This document shows, piece after piece, positions 61,121-64,000 of a stretch of 64,000 nt of DNA. The DNA comes from Misgurnus anguillicaudatus (taxonomy: Eukaryota > Chordata > Actinopteri > Cypriniformes > Cobitidae). Both the position numbers and the translations under genes were made by a program. Where the stretch lies: NCBI RefSeq assembly GCF_027580225.2, contig NC_073355.2, forward strand, positions 20,829,501-20,893,500. The letters are read 5' to 3'. Each line of letters begins with the position of its first letter. The first letter of the stretch is position 1. A model generated the notes under the pieces. That model was not told the origin of the DNA, made no database searches, and worked only from the letters and a program-made list of their open reading frames with translations.

Positions 61121-61234
61121 TGTAAGTGTGGTGGTGCTAATGGGGTGTCACTCTGGGACGAGTGAGCATAAGGGTGAGAGGGAAAAATCACAGTATACTC
61201 ACTACAAAAATCTAGACTACACCACTGTTTAGCT

Positions 61235-63710
61235 TTATTTTAAGCAGACATACTCAGAGCATTCTGCTGTGATGATCTGTTTTTGAGCAGGTCTTGCTGC
61301 ATTTTTTACATGGACAACCATCGAATATGTCACTTCATCCTGGAGAAATAAACAGAACGAGAGAGATTGTATTATAAACATCTACCTTAACACAAGCATA
61401 AAGTGCAAACACACATGCACAGAATAGATTTTGACTGACCTCAGTTTCATCTTGTTTAATGTGTTGGTCTTGAGCTGAGCTATCAGGCTTTAAGACATCC
61501 TAATAAATGAGAACGCTTGTTAAAAACATACACAATTATATTCATCATATTCACACACCCTCTTTCTCAAACTTTCTGAAATGTATCTGGCACCTGACTA
61601 TGTTGCAGTGTACAAACTGATTTGATGCTTTAGTCCTGTGCTGTCATCAGGTAAACAACAGGGCTTCTATTGACCAAAATATACAGTATGCCATGTATCT
61701 ACATCTTAACTTAATATGAAGAGTTTCATTGCAAAACGAGATAACCACCGTTTTTTTAATTGTTCAGAAATCTTGTTTTTTGGTTGTGCATTCCAATTAA
61801 TTTCAATGCAACTGCAGTTGGTTTGTTTTGATTTAAAACCTTCATAACTTAAAAAAATACAGCTAAGTAGCACCATAAAACAAAATAATAACATGATAAC
61901 ATAATAATAAACATGTTTTGACAAAAATGTTAAAAAAATGTATTTATCTCGTTTTGCAACAAAACTCTTCATATCTTGTTACAATAGATTTGTGCTCACC
62001 TTCTTCTGCCCATCATTATACAGCACTAGTCCATCACTGGTCCCATTTTTCACATCTCTTGTTTCTAAACAATAAAACATTAGCCAGAAATCTTTGAATC
62101 AAACTTCAGATACATCAGTAATCGCTTATTTCACAATATATATGAAGATGCTTGTTCAGAATAAAATCTATATTGAAACACAATAAATTGCAACTTTCAG
62201 TTACAACTGAACTTTACTGAATATAAAACTAAATGTTACAAGTCATTTAAACTAACTATCATATATCTTTACTAGAGATGAGCTGTTATAACTTATAAAT
62301 TACTGTTGTAATATGTCAACTTCAAGTTGTAACAACTAATTTCTTGACAAGATAAATAAGAGTTAGTTTAAAAATCAACTAAAAATGTAAGGCAGCAAAG
62401 ATATTTAGGTGTAAATTTAGGCAATGTATAATTTATGTGTGTGTTTGGATGTGTGGTTGTGTACCTCTGCATTTCCAGATCATTACTGCCAGTACAGTAA
62501 GGAGCAATAATGAAAACACTGATGTTAGAGCAAAGACATCTATGAAATAAAGAAAAAGAAACACATTCCTTAAATATGGATATTTAAAGTGATATAAAAA
62601 GAAGATTTAAAAAAGACGTGACTGTTACTTACATGTTTTTTTTGAATTGCCTTCGGTTCCAGGTGTGGGTTTGGATGGAAGTGTTGTTTGAGAGTTATTT
62701 TTCTGTTTTTCTGCAATAGAATACTATCATGTTAGATTATTTCATTATTTCAACAGTTTCAATTTTATGAAGCAAATCAATATTCTTAATGTTCTAAGTT
62801 AGAAAATTAACATAAAATTACCTTCAACTTTAAGTCTGATGTTGATGTATTGGTTAGACTTTACAGAACATGTATAATTTCCTTCATGCTGTGGGGTCAG
62901 GTCTGATAAGAGTAGAGAAAGATTTCCTGGACTGCTTTTATTTAACAGTTTGATTTTATCTCTCTGTCTATGACTCTCCTTGCTTGGGTAAATTTCTTCA
63001 GGTGTTGTTTTGGATTGTGCTAATAACCTGTAAGTCCATGTAAGTTGTTGAGGTTTAGCCTTTCGCTCTTTACAGTAGCAGGGCAGAACTACAGACTCTC
63101 CTGAACGTCCTGTCAATTCAACTGTCCGTCTATTATTAACCAGTTCACAACCTGTTCACACATTTATGAAACATATTAGTATTTAAAGTGCATTCAAAAC
63201 TGATTTTCTTCATGAATGTGAGATACATAATGACATGTTTGTCTATTTTTATTTTATTTTATTAAAAAACATACAAAAATTGAGAAATGAAAAAATCACT
63301 GCATTAGCATAACAATATCACATAAATATTTAAGGTTTGTGATCAAATTAGAATGTATAATCACTTTTCTGTTTTAGTTTGAAAAATATGCATTTCTAGT
63401 AGTTCATTACTTTTACCTTTTATTGTTATATTAAAGTGTCTGAATTCTGTAGATGAAATCTCACACCTATAGAGTCCTTCATCCTGCTTTCTCAGGTCAG
63501 AAATGAGAAGAGAGAGATTTGTAGGTGAACTTTCATTAAACAGCTTCAGTCTGCCACTGTAGTTTTTATCTTGTAATACATTGATCCACGACTGTCCACG
63601 GCGCCTGGTAAATTTCTTAACTGTAGACTGTGTGTATGTGCAGGTACAGGGCAGCAGCAGTGAACCACCAGTGTATCCTGTGAGCTCTTCTGTAACTTTA
63701 TCAATACAAC
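61235..63710 (-). CDS. Two-Ig ITIM receptor, unit C (5' partial)
   Basis: Exons: D1 63417-63710, D2 62822-63151, stalk 62633-62708, membrane 62465-62539, cytoplasmic 62000-62064, 61440-61499, 61235-61339. The signal exon must lie beyond 64000. D1 keeps GCIDK, LLPCTCTY and DEGLYRC but is three residues shorter than unit B around the core W, which is not evident (KKFTRRRGQSW). D2 keeps LPCYCKE and HEGNYTC. The membrane segment (ALTSVFSLLLLTVLAVMIW) and tail match unit A, with ITIM VTYSMV and SEYVCL. Odd point: the stalk exon has a 2-bp deletion relative to unit A, giving a stop after EKQK. Because that exon is phase 1-1 at both ends, skipping it would rejoin D2 to the membrane exon in frame. 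So it may make a soluble form, a stalkless receptor, or be a young pseudogene. Confidence 0.8.
61718..61970. mobile_element. Small GAAGAGTTT MITE in unit C intron
   Basis: GAAGAGTTTCATTGCAAAACG mirrors the right end CGTTTTGCAACAAAACTCTTC; ATAT lies on both sides. Unit A has 'ttaatatcttgtt' without insertion, so it arrived after the A/C duplication. Confidence 0.9.
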
Positions 63711-64000
63711 CTACAGACAAAAGAGTTTTACCTGTCAGAACAGCTCAAAGATTTTCAGATTTAAACAAACAACATGAAGAAGTAACAGCCGGGAAGTTGA
63801 GAGAACATATGGGGATTTAAACAGAAATGTTTTTGATTCTCAGATCTTAAATATTTACATGCTTATAATAAACTCATTGTAAATTATAAGCAGCTCCTAT
63901 GAGGGATATATGAGTCAAACAGAAATGTATCTAACACTCAGTACTTGCAAATTTGATATGTGATAAATTATGATAAAAAAGTTACAACATTAAGCAATGA
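63711..64000 (-). other. Unit C intron 1, running off the window
   Basis: It aligns with 30177-30430 and 35428-35710 ('acaaaagagttttacct', 'atctaacactcagtac'). The signal exon expected upstream is outside the window. Confidence 0.75.

Larger units (their letters stand above)
57510..61227. mobile_element. hAT element copy 2, TSD TTTAGCTT
   Basis: It begins CAGTGGTATAGTCTACG and ends TAGACTACACCACTG. TTTAGCTT is duplicated exactly (57502-57509, 61228-61235), and unit A shows the empty site. Its own sequence matches copy 1 (45210-46845); the extra length is the nested element at 58890. A 20-bp hairpin arm pair lies at 57869-57888 and 57918-57937. It abuts the stop codon of unit C. Confidence 0.95.

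Noticed and set aside
1..64000. CRISPR arrays, tRNA or rRNA genes
   Set aside because: No regularly spaced repeats, cloverleaf or rRNA sequence was seen, and CRISPR is not expected in a fish genome.

Overview
This window looks like a piece of a fish nuclear genome, most likely a cyprinid close to zebrafish. It has interrupted genes with GT/AG introns and no operons. It is extremely dense in DNA transposons, with Tc1, chromovirus, DIRS, LINE and LTR relics typical of teleosts. All real genes found lie on the minus strand, so transcription runs from high to low coordinates. The species assignment is inference; no database was searched.

Two kinds of gene are present. The first is a complete tmem98 ortholog (coding 22022-23191, seven exons with six coding; a CpG-rich first exon near 25442-25600). 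The second is a tandemly duplicated family of two-immunoglobulin-domain type I membrane receptors with inhibitory-type (ITIM) tails. Unit A (26473-32646) is complete: signal exon, D1, D2, stalk, transmembrane, three cytoplasmic exons. Unit C (61235-63710, signal exon beyond the right edge) is nearly complete, but a 2-bp deletion in its stalk exon creates a stop. Unit B (34534-43791) keeps signal, D1 and D2 exons but has no visible stalk or transmembrane exon, and its last exon is decayed. Relics of further units appear as last or signal exons at 44.3-44.5 kb, a 5' flank at 52.2-52.6 kb, intron and flank remains at 9.8-15.3 kb, and a 5' flank at 1-366. tmem98 sits inside this array.

Region by region: 0.4-9.8 kb is a broken chromovirus (Ty3/gypsy with chromodomain) carrying an L1 fragment and a 5-kb TA-flanked DNA element with its own nested insertions. 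9.8-15.3 kb is a gutted receptor unit with a palindromic Tc1 pair. 15.3-21.7 kb holds transposon debris including an IS630/Tc1-like transposase relic. 22-25.6 kb is tmem98. 26.3-33 kb is unit A. 33-44 kb is unit B, split by about 6.5 kb of insertions stacked five deep at 37.1-40.9 kb. 44-57 kb holds unit relics, hAT elements and a DIRS relic. 57.3-64 kb is unit C with a nested hAT insertion that begins at its stop codon.

The receptors would act at a leukocyte-type cell surface: two 4-cysteine Ig domains outside, an uncharged membrane helix, and tyrosine motifs that could recruit SH2 phosphatases. Function is inferred from architecture only. tmem98 is functionally unrelated and probably a bystander. 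The repeats have repeatedly reshaped the receptor units (exon loss, altered 3' ends, intron expansion), and this birth-and-death pattern is the main biological story here.
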